Shown one piece after another: positions 11,501-26,100 of a stretch of DNA of 64,000 bases (position 1 is its first letter; each line of letters opens with the position of its first letter). Below the pieces are notes generated by a model, which saw only the letters and a program-made list of their open reading frames with translations, made no database searches and was not told the DNA's origin. Source of the DNA: Chaetorhynchus papuensis. Lineage: Eukaryota > Chordata > Aves > Passeriformes > Rhipiduridae. The stretch is taken from positions 431,475-495,474 of the forward strand of contig VWYX01000200.1 of NCBI GenBank assembly GCA_013396525.1. The letters are read 5' to 3'. The translations under genes were made by a program, and so were the position numbers.

Positions 11501-14500
11501 TCCTCTCCATTCTTGCGATGATACATTTTCACACTTAAGATGATTCCCTTCTACCTCAAAGTCTGAGAGCTGCTTTGGTCCTTACAAATATTAACTGCAA
11601 TCACAATGACCTATCTTTCTGGTTCCAGTCATCTGTTTAATATAGAGTGGAAGGTCAGAACTACATTAAAAGGGTCTGAAAGGCTTTATTTCAGTATACT
11701 GCCCCATGCAGAGCTTCACAAAAAGCTGGCAGACTTGTAGTTCATGCATGCACGCTCCTCAGCACTGCATTGTGTGCTTCTGTTAATGGGCTTTTGTAAC
11801 CTTCCAGGAAAAATTCCCTCACCAAGTGAACAAAACTGTTGTCAGATCTGAACACACATGTGAATATCAACTGCAAAGAAGAAAAAAAAATATATTTAAA
11901 CAGTAGGGCTACTGTCTTCAGAAAAAAAAAGGATGGCTGAGTCACTAGCTTGTGTCTTCACTAGGCTGTGTTTTAAAGGTAGTTTTTAATCTATTTTCTA
12001 GGATAGAGATTTAATAGCAGAGGTGGAAACCAACTGTTTAGAGAAGGCAAATTCAATAATAGATGTCAGTAAGGATTAATGAATAAGGCTGTGGACCAGA
12101 AAGCACAAGCCTGTGTGTACCAATACAAAGAAATCTATTTGCAGCACAGTGGAGCACAGGTCACTTTGAAGTCATTAGCATACTGAATTACCAAATAGCT
12201 GCATCTAAGGCACTTCAGTTGTCCTTAGAACATATTTCCCAAGCTATCACATTTTTTCCTTTGAATCTGTCCATATAGCTCATGTTTATTTGCTTTCTAT
12301 TAAGTCTTCTGCTCAAGCAGGACCAGGTATATGTCTTGACATGTTTATCTAACATACTACTCAGGCAAGCTCTTTAGCCAGAAAGCTAAATATCCAAAAT
12401 CCCAGCACACACTCCAAAACATGTAGCCTGGAGAATTTATAGTTTTACAGCTCTGTTTACCTATATGCCTCTGCACTTTTCCTTACTGAGCTTGAATAGG
12501 TTAACCTCTGGTCTGGATTGTGAGGGGTGGGTAAGTGGCATGAAGTGAGCAGCAAGAATTGAATGCAGCTGTCCACGTATGAATGGAGCTACCCACAGCG
12601 GGGAAGACAATGCAAGGAAAGAAGAAAGTGGATTCCAGAAGCAAATGGCCAATGGGGCTAGTTCCACTTGCTTCACACTGATTTTGTCTTAAATTTGGCT
12701 TGCTCTTGTATATGCCACTTAGATGTTTTGGGAATACTTCATGTGTAGCAATTACTTCCCTGTAAAATTATCAACAGGAGTTTAAGCATATTTGAATTTG
12801 CTGAAGAAGCCATGGAAACAAAGCACAAGTGCTCTGTTCTAAAGCACAACCTCTGAATTTGAGAAACATCTAGTAGGCCAGGTTTAAAAAGAGCGTGAGA
12901 GAATGCAGATGAAGTATTAGACCACAAAAACACTCTGTGCTCAATGGCAACAGGTAATAAACAAGCAGTAAGTCCTTCCTAGTGAGGTTGTTCTTCCTTA
13001 TACAACTTTTTCAGTTCTAACTACACTAGATAGTAAGTCTCAAGCAGAGGATTTTTTTTTCTGGGAGTTATTTGAACTTAGATGTAATTATATGATGTCT
13101 CCTTTTCCTAGGTACACACAGTAAACATCCTCACATAAAAGTGGCAGGTTACATTTTGTATAGGTTTAATGCTCTTAAATAATCAAAATAACCACAGTAA
13201 TGCCTTCCAAAGTCAAAACACTAATTTGATTTTTTTTTTTATATTGTTCAGGAGTCAAATGACAAATGTGTCTGCACTGAACAAACCCAAACGAAGCCCT
13301 GAGTGGTCACCTGCATCTTCTGTAAACAAGTGATTCAAGTTTGCAAGATGAAGATCAGGATAATTATTCCAAGAATTAACAATTAGCAGTCTTCCACGTT
13401 TGTTAACAAAAATCTTTTCCCAAAAATCTTTTTTTTTTCTCTAATAACATGCCATTTACATTAACTATAATGGCACTTCTGCAATGTCTGGTACTGGCCA
13501 AAGGACTGATGCTCATCCATCCCCCTCAGCACCCTGGCTGCAGGTATTTGTGAGCAATAGCTACGGATGGGTGTCTGCTGCTTGTAAAATACCATTGGCT
13601 CAGCACCTGTATCAGTCTCCACCTGTTCTTCAAAGTCACTGCTTTGGGTAGCTGCTCCTCTCCAGCTGTGCCAGGTTTATGGCAGCATTAGGATTATCAA
13701 ACCGTATTTGCTATTCCCACTCAAACATCCTCTTCCTTACAGACCTGAGTGTTGGCATAAGAAATTATTAGGATACAGAAAAGATTCTCTTCCAAGGTAA
13801 TTTTCTACTGAGGTCTCCCTGAGAAAAGCTCATGCAACACTAAATTGACATGAGAGACTGCATTTAATTTTGGAAACCCAAAAGCAAAATACATTTTCTT
13901 GCAGTCAGGCAGTGATATTCTCACTGCAAAGTGGCTGCAGGGATGGGGTTTCTTAATCCAAAACATCTTACTCCATACATAAAAATTCATTCTTTTCCAT
14001 CTGACTCCATCTACTTATCTTTTGAAATTTCTCTCTTGCTCAGCTTTTCCTTCAAGCCAGCTGGGAACAGCAGTTCTTAGTGCTCCTTCCCAGTGCTGCA
14101 ACTCCTTTTTGTGGTTCCAGCTGCACAAACTCAGATGGAACAGCTTCCTCCTACCAGTGTTTGCTCCACTTCCTTCTCAAAGATGCCACATTGCAATGGG
14201 GTGTTTTAACAAACCCTCCAGACAGCATCCACAGTCTGGTAGCAGTTCTGAGAACTTTCATGTTTCTGGTGTGAAACAACTCTCACAGAAAAAAATGCTG
14301 CCAAGCAAGGGGAATTATCCTTATTGCAACAGAACTGTCCTCTTGGCACAAAGCACCTGATAATAACCTGTGATCTGATATAATCTACGTGTTTAAAAAG
14401 TATCCCAAGTTGCCACTTTATGACAGACTTACACATTCCTCCAGACCTCCAACACTCTGTTAAAAGAGCACAAAAGTTGCAACAGGGTTTGTTTTAAACT

Positions 14501-15600
14501 TCCCCTATAGTAACTCCTCAAAAATACAACAGAGAAAGCAAAATTACTGGGAAACCAGGGACAACAAAAAAGTTAGTAGGCTCTTAAATTGCAGGTTTCT
14601 CCTTTCCAAGCAAGAGAATCCTCGTGGGAACAGAGTCAAATTTCTATTTTCTCCTGGGATAAGTAAATATAAAGATAGTTTCTGACAAGAGGAAACCTAC
14701 AGGGCTAGTGACTGGCAGATACCCTCATTTTGCCTTAGGCACCAGTGCAAGGAAAGTAGAGTGAGAGGGAGCATGAGCACACGTGGTCAGGGACAGAACT
14801 GTAATACCTGGACTGTAGAATGGCATGTGGGCAATTCCCACAGGAACTGCAGTGCTCCAAAGCAAATAATGCACAAGGCAAAAAATGAGGGGACAGCTCA
14901 CATATGTAAAGTGTTCCCTGCTTAATCCATGTGGGACTGTATTCAGCTACACTATGTGCTATTTTTAACACACACCCTGCAAAAGCTGCTGTGTTTTGAC
15001 TTCACTGGCTGGAAAAATAGAGTTTTTAAGTTTCTTAGTATATGTGGACTACAAGGAAAGAAAGGTGAGGAGAAAAAAAAATCCCAGTTTTCTCTTCAGT
15101 GCAGCTGATTTTTTTTTTTTTAACTGGTCTGTTAATGTAGTAAAAAAGCTTTTCATAACATTAAATGACTATTGAGAGAAATGTGTATCTTTTGATACTC
15201 ACACAGACAGTGTAATGGGCTGCCCCTTTTGTGTGAAGGATGCCGTGCTATACTCTGGCCAGAAACACTCTCTCATTTTAACTCAGGGTGAAAGCAGTTA
15301 AAAACAGGAAGGTACAAGGACCAGGTAAAGGAAGTAAGGAAGTGAAGCCCCAAATTGTAATGTATGGTGGTTAACACAGCAAGAGATGGAACAACTAGTT
15401 TTGAATTCTTGGTGGGGGAAAAATTGGTGAGCACTTTAAAAAGACAGAAACATACTGAATTTTCCAAGCTTTAAACTTCCACAGAATGTCATGTATCTGT
15501 AGCAAGCAGTTTGAAATGCAGCAACTATTCAAAGCACCAAAGCAGAAAAAGGCCTCTAAGCAACGTTTCTATCTTGTAACAGTCTATTTATTCCATATCA
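8521..15600. other. intergenic, no gene recognised
   Basis: Seven kilobases of AT-rich sequence with scattered short frames. The longest plus-strand frame of note is 9661-9963 (100 codons); it has no recognisable domain and no splice partner. No repeats were identified with certainty apart from a purine-rich GA tract near 10.2 kb. Confidence 0.45.
10199..10241. repeat. GA-rich microsatellite
   Basis: An imperfect GA tract with a GTGTGTG interruption in the middle. It is a simple low-complexity repeat. Confidence 0.7.
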
Positions 15601-15789
15601 GCCAATGTTTTATACTCATTGAATTACAAGACAACCTACTGGTGTATTGATTGCATTTATTTTATAGTGCAGCTCTTCTCGTGGTGGCATCCCCTTTAGC
15701 ATTGCGAAGATATCTGGAACAGATGGAACTGATACTGAAAATCCTTCACAGAAAGACAAAACACATTGAGCAATGTAAAACAACTTCCC

Positions 15790-15795
15790 TTTATT
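15790..15795 (-). terminator. candidate polyadenylation signal for ZBTB49
   Basis: AATAAA read on the minus strand, about 670 bases past the ZBTB49 stop. It is one of three candidates; the others are at 15872-15877 and 15656-15661. The sequence alone does not say which is used. Confidence 0.4.
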
Positions 15796-15871
15796 CACGA
15801 CTTGATCTTGGCCTTCATTGTACAAATAATCTGCTGTGCAAAATAGTTTATAAAATACTAAAAAAAAAGCT

Positions 15872-15877
15872 TTTATT
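15872..15877 (-). terminator. candidate polyadenylation signal for ZBTB49 (nearest to the stop)
   Basis: AATAAA on the minus strand, about 585 bases after the stop codon. It is the first such hexamer seen past the stop and would give a 3' UTR of roughly 600 bases. Confidence 0.45.
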
Positions 15878-16460
15878 GTAAAAAAATAAAGTTTCTAGAT
15901 ATACAGTTACTTTGCACTATCACAAATATTGTCCAGTATTTAACATTTAAATTGAATGTCACAATAGTCAGGTCCTGTAAACCGATGACCCTACTGGTAA
16001 GAAAGCCACTACTGAAACTCAGGTTCACTAGGGATTGGTTAAGCATTTTCCTTCTGTCATATCTACACCCTCACACAGCTCTGATGACCCACACTTGGAA
16101 TTGTACCCATATCATGAAATTAGACACTGGCCATCCTTCCCTCCATTATCAGGTAAAAATTCCAAGTTAAATGGTAAATTCAGTCAGCGGCAAATTTTAA
16201 TATATCATGGCAATAACACAGGAGCTACACAGTGCAGTCACAGAACAACAAAGGTCCCCAACAGTGCATTTAAACTTTGCTGAGAAGCAGTGTAAATAAA
16301 GGCAGCCTACCCGTGGTTCTGGGAATGAGCACTTTGATTCCCGTCAGTATCCAAGCTACCTGGCTTAAAAACTCTCTGTGATCTCCCTATGCTGCAGTGC
16401 AATTGCAATCACCTTAGCCTGAAATGCCTCTAAGAACTTTAGGTACAGTCAGCTGAGCCC

Positions 16461-17137
16461 TCACTGCTCCAACTCGCTTTCGTTCTGCAGGGTCTTCATG
16501 GCTAAGCCCCAGAGGGTCATGCTGGAGAAGAAGGGGCCCTCGTTACTCTTGTAAGTGGCAGACGAGGCCCGGCTGCCCAGGGGGTCAGTGCAGTGGCTGT
16601 CCAGGCCAGCCACAGAAGAGCGGATCATGGGAATGCTATCAGACTGCAAGGGCTCCTCTGCCGAAGACACATCTACATCTGCATACGCATATGCTGCTGC
16701 TGGTGGTGGAGTTTGCTGTGCCTGGGCCTTCAGGAGTTTAGCAGAATCCACCCCGAGTTTCTCTGGGTTTGCCGCATTGTGGTGTTGGATCATTGACTGC
16801 AACTTACAGTAAGAATCCCCTGAACTGTCAAACTCGGTGGAGTTTCCAGCGGGGCGAACAGGGAATTTAACAGACACTGGTAACAATGTGACAGCCATGT
16901 CTTGGCCAAAAGAGTCAGAGCTCTGGGACTTGTCAAGGTCGGGCGTTTCGATGCCTTGAGCGAATTCCTCGAGCGCGCTGGGCCCCTCGTCGGAGGCTTT
17001 GCAGTGCATCTTCTTGTGCCGCCGCAGGACGGCCGAGCGGGTGAAGCACTTGTTGCACGTCTCACACGTGTAGGGCTTCTCCCCAGTGTGAGTCCTCACG
17101 TGCCTGCGCAGGTCACCAGAGCCTGCAAAACATTTCC
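16461..17137 (-). CDS. ZBTB49: ZBTB49 last coding exon (fingers 6-7, C-terminal tail, stop)
   Basis: A 677-nt segment encoding KCFAGSGDLRRHVRTHTGEK, finger 7 (YTCETCNKCFTRSAVLRRHK) and a low-complexity tail with an AYAYAD segment and QSSDSFGQD. It ends NESELEQ then TGA at 16463-16461. The 3' UTR continues to about 15.8 kb. Confidence 0.95.
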
Positions 17138-20100
17138 CTACGAGGCACAAGTGATAAATTCAGGTGTTGTTCTTAACACAAGTGAATAAACATGTTTTAA
17201 TTACAGAAACTATCGAGTGATAAGGTATCATATGTCCCAGTCACTTGTCTAGAACAGGTTCAAACAAGTTCCATCTATTTTTACAATTCCATTAACTTGT
17301 TTCTTCTTGATCTGATTTTCTAACTTGTGTTTCCCAATGAGTGGGTTTAGCTGTTGTCTCCAGAGGCAGGAATATCCATTAGTATTTGAAAGCTGTGAGT
17401 GCCCTCAGTTTGTCTCAGTCTTCATGGAGAAAAGAAATAATTTTAAACTATCAATTTAATTTGTCTGTCTGGGAAAACAATATGCTGATAAGCTTCTAAA
17501 TATATTCTTCCAGTGAGAGCTGCATCATAGAAAGAAATAGTTTGTTCATTACCAAGGAACTACTCTCAAACTGCTGACAAAGTTAGCTTTTTTGTTAACT
17601 TTAGGCTAAAATAATGCTGCAGTCCTTTTTTATATTCTAGCCAGAGAATGTGTGAGAACTGTAATTTTTTTTGCTGTAAATATTAGAATACAGAAAAATA
17701 TTCAACTGTTTGCCTACCTCCAAAGCTACAGACTCAAATAAGCTCAATCACCATACTGCAAAGAAAAGTGTCTGAGGCTGAACCAAGGCAAAGTGTAGAA
17801 GAACAAGCAGAAAAAAATTAATTTCCAGAATTGCCACATGATTCAGACACCTCACATTCTTTAAAACAGCAGAAGTAAGCTTGTGATTTTTATCTCATTT
17901 ATTTTGTGAGGACAGGTACCAACTAAAACAAACTGTATTAAATGACTGCCCAACAAAACTGCAGTCTCGATTTTCAGCAGCATACTTTTTATTTTGCTCC
18001 ACAGATTTCTCTTCAGAACAGCCATTAAACAGTAATGAAAAGATTAAAAATTACTGGAGTAATACATGTAGATTTTTTTGCATAATGTGAATGATTTCTT
18101 ACTGCTTCATCAGATCCTCTTTGCACAATTTTTGCCTTTTCAGAATAAGATGACTTGGCTAAAATCAAAAATATTCAAAAGACCACTACAAGACAAAATG
18201 AAAACAAGCCTGTTTAATGACAGCAACACAACTGATTGTTTGTACTTTCGTATCCTGCACGTCGATCCCCTCATTCTGATGCAAGACCTCCTGATAATAT
18301 TAGCTTTTTCTTGTGCCTTAAGACAGTGCAAATAAAACATACTGCAGTTGGATTTGAACCTATGAAGCTACCCTCCTCCAAAGCTGATTCCTCAGAACAT
18401 CAATGAAATTCTGTCAAAATAGCACATAATGGCAAAAAAAAAAAAAAAATAGTATGCAGGATGCTAAGTAACCTATGAGATCAGGATGGACCTGATCAAA
18501 AGCCATTTTCAGACCACCTGGCAGCATGGCCTATCTAACAGATTTTGAAAATGGGTGTTCTGAAACATTGATCAAGTTTTGATTTTATTCCAGAGGTTGA
18601 AGCAAAGTAACAAAGGGTTGTTATTATCAAACTCTGTGGGTGAATGGAGTTAAAATCAAATGGTATGCAATTGGAAAAAAAAAAAAGACCCCATCAATAG
18701 TCAAGTAATGTCAAACCCAACTTTCCATCAGAAAGGACTATTCTGCAAATAGGTCTGTTTTTGAAGCAGCTACTATGAGCAGCTCTTGAGCAAAAATATC
18801 CACATACAATGTTGATTCCTCTTACTTCCTTTCTCTTATTTTCAACTGAAATTCTCTTTTAAATTTATGAGAAATAAAGGAGTTTATTACACCAAATGAA
18901 AGACTATGAAGCATGCAAGACAGAAGATTTTGTGACTAACTTTCACAACATGGTATTTCAACTTAAAACAATTTTGGTTAATTGTTATTCTGCTGACAAA
19001 GGAACTTTTACTTATCATTTGAAAAGCAAAGACACAACCAAGCAATGCACAGTGAACCTTACCACAAGCTGAACAGCTGTATGGTCTCTCTCCAGTGTGC
19101 CTGATTCTGTGCTTTACCAATTTTCGTTGCATATTAAATGACTTCCCACATTCATCACAGGTGAATACTTTATCTGCTGTATGGGTCTTTTTGTGCTCCT
19201 TTAAATTACTGAAGTTACTGAAACCTAGAAAAATATGACAGACTCTGAGATTAAAATGACTCCTCACATTTCAGTCAAAAAACCTGAGGCAGAAACTTTG
19301 GTTCCTACACACCTCTGCCACAGATATCACACAGGTGAGGTTTTTCTCCAGAATGAATAATTATATGACGCTGAACATCACCAGAAGCAGCAAATCTGTA
19401 ACACAACACAGAAACCCAATCAGTGTCTTTATAAGGCCCTTATTTCCCTAAACTGACTCTCATATGGAAATTGGCTTTAATGAATGCCTGATGTCCTGAA
19501 CAAAGACTAAGACCTAATACACAGATAAATGGATGCAGTTAAGAAAAACATTTTTAAACTGACAATGTCCAATTAAATTTATGCTAGGAAAAAAACTCAA
19601 GAAAATATTTTTACCATTAATATTACCAATTCATTCTGCATTTTAGGCTATTCCTGCATTAGTGTATTTTCTGTCACCTGTTAGTTAGCAGAATTATTTT
19701 ATGCTTTGCTTAAATTTGTCAAATTTCCCACACTTCAGAATTCCATAAAATGTTAAAAAAAAAGTATCACCAAATAATGAAAAAAATGTGAGGGAAAGGT
19801 ATAAACCTGCACGATTTATTGTGACTCACACTGTTCAAAATACACACAACAATATACAACACAATACATATAACACAACAAAATACACTCAATGCTATTC
19901 TTACCTACAAACCAGTATACAAAAAACTCAGACCACAAACTCTGGTGACACGATTATCTTACTCAGTACAAGTCAGTTGCAGACATTTATGTATTTTAAT
20001 CCCATCAGCACACATTTAAACCCAGTGTCTTCCAAATAAAATGGAAAAGCATGCTGCCTTAGCTCTTGGCCCTTAGTTTATCATGAAGATTAGCAGAAAA

Positions 20101-23100
20101 CACAACAAATTTTTGCATGTTAACTTTACTAAGATGAACAATTCTACTCACCTTTTCCCACAGATTTCACAAATGTATGGCTTCTCACCAGAATGTCGAC
20201 GTAAATGTGTCTGGAGATTACCTGCCTGAAGGGAGAGTAAGTTAAGCATTTAAATCCAGCTTGCCTGTTGTTGTATACAGTTAAAAAAAGAACCTGTGAT
20301 GTGAACTGTGAAACTGGCTTTTTATTCCTACTTCTAAGGCAGTGAAGACTACAAAGCATGTATGAACTCAAGCATTCTTCTCTAGTAAAGACAGACTACC
20401 ACGGACTTCAAGATCAAATTGTTTATGTATGCAGTTACACATTGAAGAGAACAGAAATGGGGAAACAATAAAAACAAGAAGCCTGAAATCAAATACTAAG
20501 GGAAAAGAAAGACCTATAATTGAAAGCAGATCCACCTATAAATGAAAATTACACTATCTAGAATGCAGTGAAACAGAGAACTTACTAACTTAGTAGCAAT
20601 ATGGCTCATATAAGTCTCACTTTCCCTGTCCTACAAATAAAATATTGTTACACAAGGATGTCTGAATTCACCTACCAGATGGTTAAAAAGAAAAGAATAG
20701 GGTAAGCATTTTTCTATCCCTAAAATACTCAGATGCTCCAAACCTGAAATCATTTACTCATACCAGAATAAAACAGAACAGGTGGTACAGAAAAGAACAA
20801 ATGGGACTACGGGTAACTATTTTATTACAAATCTTTTCTCTCCCAATCCTCTAAAAATCATGCTAGTCTAGCAGGCAAACCAGACTGTGACTAGATAAAA
20901 CCTTCTTACTGAGTCCACCTTTTTTTAAAATGTTCTAAAGCCACTGGTCCTTCGAAATGGCTACTCCACTGAGTCCCATTCTCAAAGCACAGGACACAGC
21001 TCGCAGAAGAGCTGCAGATGTTCCATACACGGTGCACACTTCCACGGGCAGTTTTTAACCCTTCCGCTCCCTTTGACTGATAACTGCCTGGTTTTATTTA
21101 AGTGCACTGAAGAAACATTAAGTCCTTTACACCAGGAAGGAAAATCTCAGATGCAAAGATTATCATGTCCTCATCAGTCACAGTGAGACAACAAAAATAA
21201 GACCCAGAGTAATTTCTTCTGACTCATTTAGATAATAAATTACCTGTTATAATCCATCAATTTAATCAGACCTTATAATATACCAGAAATCAAGTACTGC
21301 AGACACACACAAACAGAGGACAGTATCAAATAGATCAATGTTTGAACCCTGAAAGAGCTTTCTTTAACCCCTGTAAATTTTTTCAAACAGCGTAACTGAA
21401 CCACTGTTTTCTAAGGCCAAACTTTCTAATACTGAAATCCACTCAAAGAGAGGCATTAGGTACTTATTTCTGGGGAAGAAGATGATGAACCATGGAATAA
21501 GTTTTGCTTTTCAAAGACAAGGGATTTTATGCAGCAGTGCATTTTAGAAAAACATACAGAAAAAAAAAGACAGAACCTTTACTTCTATCCATGTCACAAA
21601 CAAACCCTATAATGGGCATTTGAAAGTTATTCCACATAAAGACAGAGGGTAAATTTGAAGTGCAACAACTATTTTGAAATAGTTCCCATAAAGGCATTTT
21701 AAGTAATAAAAACATTTTACATGAAGCAGCAAGTAGATCCATTTCTTTATTACAAGCCCATGTCCTTTACTCCTAACAAGGGCAAAGCCTGTTACTAACT
21801 GTGCAAAGACAAAAAAATGGTAAAAACATCATTCGCTTGTATTCTTTCTTAAGCTTGAAAGCTGGCACACAACCTTGGTTAAAGCATCACATGCCATCCC
21901 AATGTAAAAAACCTAAGGGGACTTTTGCTTGCATTTCAGTGCAAGAAAAAAAAAATGCTCAGAAGAATCCTCTTAATGGTTGCATAGAACTCCCCACAAA
22001 TTTGGAGATCAGAGAGATATGCCAGACTTAGTCGTTCTGTAAATGGCAAGCTTCCAAAGTGAAGGAACTTAAGCACATGGGCCCCCAAAAGAATCTCTGC
22101 AGAAGGAGGTAAAACACAATATCCTGGATCACCAGCCAGAGAGGCTTCACATCACAACAAGCTGTGTACAAGTAGTAAAGGAAGATGCAGGCTTGGAAGT
22201 AAAAAAAGGAATGTTTTCCTCAAAAAATCAAACACATTTATGGCTGTTTGTTCCCAACTATGAGCTCCCATGTAAATTTCCCCTGCTTCCTTCACTTTCT
22301 GCTCCACATTCCAACTTGCAGCAACTTTCAGCAGGAGCAGACATCCCACCAGGCCCAACAGCTGCACTGTCTCAAAAGCACAGATCATGAAGGCTTAAAT
22401 AAGAAAAGTGTTTCTATTTCTGTGCCTACAGACAGAGAAGATAAAGGACAAGATCAGAGACGGTATTTTAAGCAAGAAGTAGATAGTAATTATCCTTGCA
22501 TCTTACTTTCACGTAGGTGAAACCTCACTTATTTGCAGGATTCAAAAGCAAATACCTCAGCAATATGCAAGACCACGTCATGAGCAGAGAAAGAACTGCA
22601 GCACAGAGGCTGAATGCTCATATGCTGGACATGTAGGGATTGTCCATCAATATGTATCTACCTACACCTTCAGGCAAGTGAGGTAACACAGAGCAAAGGG
22701 AAGCTGTTTGGGAGTGTTTAATTAAAAGGCAAAAATCTCCAGCTTTGTCAGGGGTTTTGTTTGTTCCTGTAATTAAAGAGGAGCAAAGTGTGCTGCATGA
22801 GGAGTCTGTCATGCCTGCCATACACTCTGAGTGTGTGACACTTCCCCCCTCTTCCCCCACTGCAGTAGTACAGAACACCACTTCATTTGCCAAATGTACT
22901 TTTAATGGAATTCAGAAACATCCATGTTTTTCTTTTAATAACTAGAAGCTCAGCCATCAAAATGAATGAAAATGCTCTTTGCCTAAAAAGCAGACCCAGT
23001 TTTGCTGAAAATTGTCCAATAAGCGTGATGAAACAGTATTGTTCACTGGATGCAGTCTCATATTCATATTTAGCAACAAGGTGGAGGACACAAAGGCATC

Positions 23101-26100
23101 AGATTCATGGGTCAAACAAGTCCCACTGGTGGGCTGTGAAAAGCGAGACAAGAGAAGCACAACCAGTGGTGGGTGGACAGGCAAAGAGCACGTAGTTCTA
23201 ACTCTTAAACCAGGACCTATAAGAAATGCCAAAGATATTCAACAATAATTATGTAATCTTAATATAAAAATATGCACCTGTTTATTGTCTGCTGTACGTA
23301 GATGTGCACATCTCAACCACGAAATCAGAAAGGAAACAGACATTTTGGAAATGTGAGACAACTAGGCACCAAATTTGTAGAAATATAAATTAGTTGTTGT
23401 ACCCAGAACAGGAAGCAAGCGCTGGAGGGCAAATTAAGCAGCTAGAGCTTAGGCCATGGATCTAAGTATGGAATTTCACAGGAAATTTTTCTTAAATCAT
23501 AGCTGAGTTTTGTCACTTCAGACAGGCTGTGGTGTTCTCACTGAAAGAAACTGAGCCCAATTATATGGGTACATTTTTTTTTTTTTCTGACTCAAATCTA
23601 CTTAATAATTTATGCCCTTTAGGAAGATGAAACTATTGTGAATACAACACTATATAAAACATGAACCTGCACTTTTTTCAGACACTGCAAAAATGCTATT
23701 CATAACATACCCCTAAGCACAAAGCAAAAGAACAGTTTGGAAATGAATGTTCTCTGTATTTCAAATATAGTTGTGGCTCTGTATAGTTAAACATTCATTT
23801 GAAGGTAAAATACATAACACATCTACTGGGAGCAGACAGAATCAAAGACACAGAATGTATCAAAGAAATCTAAAACATTCAACATGTTATTTTTAAATAA
23901 GGCATTTTAATAATTTATCCCTAATGTGAATTCTGTCTTTGAACAACAAAAAAAAATCTAATCTTAAACCAAAGATTTTTAGATCAACACAGAGATGCAT
24001 TTCAAGTGTAAGTACCATAATATATAAAATATTCCCACCTGTGAGAAGTGTTTCCCACAAATGTTACATTCAAAAGGTTTCTCACCTAAAAGAAGAAACA
24101 GAACATAGAACTTCTAATAGTTGCAGTAGAACACAAATGGTTAAAATTGGTACACTTCCTTTTAAAACATGTAATGTAAGAGTAAAAAATATCCCCAAAA
24201 GGACACTTACCCATGTATTTAAGGCGACATTCAAGAGGGAAATACAGCTTTTACCACTAAGTTTTTAAGGCTGACTTGCTCAGAAACAGAATTTATCATT
24301 CAAAACAAGTAGAAGAGTTTTGATATGAATGGGTGTGGGTTTTAATTTTTTTTAAATACTTTTCATTTGAAATGAAATGGGTATCACATCACCAGAAAGA
24401 ACAGATTAGGTGACAAGGCCCAACAAGAAGTGTGATGGGAAGTGCACCTGTTTTTTCACTTGCATAGAGACACATTCTTAAAAAGAAGGAGGAATGAAGG
24501 GAAACTAATTTGGAAGAATTGTGTTTTCTGATTTCAGTGTCTACCATACATCTCTGTTCAGCACATAGCCATTCAGTTCCAGAAAATATATATTTGCCTT
24601 CAAATTCTCATCCTATATAAAAGTATCTGAAGATTAACCCAAGTATTTTGCTCCAAAATTCTGAACTCATACATATAAAACTGTTACTCTTGAACCTTGA
24701 AAAACAGATTAGCAGTTTTAGTAAAAACTGGTGCAGCCCACTCAGCTTTTCAAAATAACTTGACTCTCAATCTAGAATGTGACTGCACGACATTTCAATT
24801 CTCTTGCTGTCAATTTAAGACAAATACATTTTTGTTATAACTTTTTCTCCTCTACAGTATTTCATAAAGGTGGTTATTTTTCCTGCTTAGTTCTTTGTTT
24901 CCTAGTTTTTACACTGTTGATAAAATTTTATGTGCATCTTTTAGAATTTTGAAAACAAAAATGATACTCAAATACCATTGATTCAATTACAGTCACACTT
25001 CTCACTATCTTTCATCAGTCTAGCTGTACATTTAAAGGACATTTATAATCTGTCCCACACATGCAGGGCAACAAAAGTAGTATAAATCCATGTGATTTTA
25101 AAAACAGAACTTTTCCAAAGGGAAAAAGAGATCTTACACTGTGTTTCATCTTGGTCATGATAAAAATCCTGTCTAAGATTTTTATTTAATTCTTTAATTA
25201 TAATTTTCCTGACTTTACAGAAAACCTCTTGGCTTCTCATCCAGTAAGTATTCTCTACATCAGAAATGTTACAACCAACATCTACCATATCCAGGTGTGG
25301 AAATTCAATTTTTCTTTCTTCTTGCCAAGTACAGATGATGTTCTTTCAACATATTTTAGGATCAAGGACTAAATGCAATTCTCTTTAGATTTTAAAACAT
25401 AGAGTAAACATACAGTTATGTTACTTCACAGATTGCAACCCTGAAGTTAGTCTGACAACTTGAGGCTTTAACTACTTTGTCTACTTAATGAAGAATGGAA
25501 ATCTGGCAGTTTTAAAAAACAGAATTTTCTTCAAGTAAACATGAAAATTATGAAACCAGTAAATCAATTATAAAGTAACTCAACTGTGAAGAGCACTGAG
25601 GTTTGATTTCATTTTGGCTTTAAACTTGCAAAACACTAAAAATTCTGATACTGACAACACAAATATAAATGAAACCAACAGGGACCCAGATCTGTAGCAA
25701 CTGGGAAAAATTTTGAAAACCATAAAAGCATCAAGATAATATGAAATGGAGGATAAAAAACACTAGTAGCAATTTTTGCAGAAATTACCCATACAAAAAA
25801 AAGCTACTGTAGACCTAAAGAACAGTACCTGAACAGGAATCCACTCTGAAATAACTAGAGGGAGAGGGAAGGAATTGGAGGCTCAAATTTTTCAAAACTA
25901 TTGTTGTAGGCTGCATGCAGCCTCATTATAACTGTACTGATGTACAAAGAATTGGGAGTTTTTTCCCCCAAGCTAAAGAGAAAAAAAAAGGGGTTTTTTT
26001 AAAAAAAAGAAATATCAAATTCGTTTTTGGAGAACAATTTTGCACTTGCATAGAATTCCAAAGCACTGGGGGCTTATCAAGGAACCCACTGCTCAGAAGC

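Noticed and set aside
1..15600. NSG1 exons expected by gene order
   Set aside because: I searched on the minus strand for the conserved N-terminal and transmembrane coding segments and found none. They may be beyond the window.
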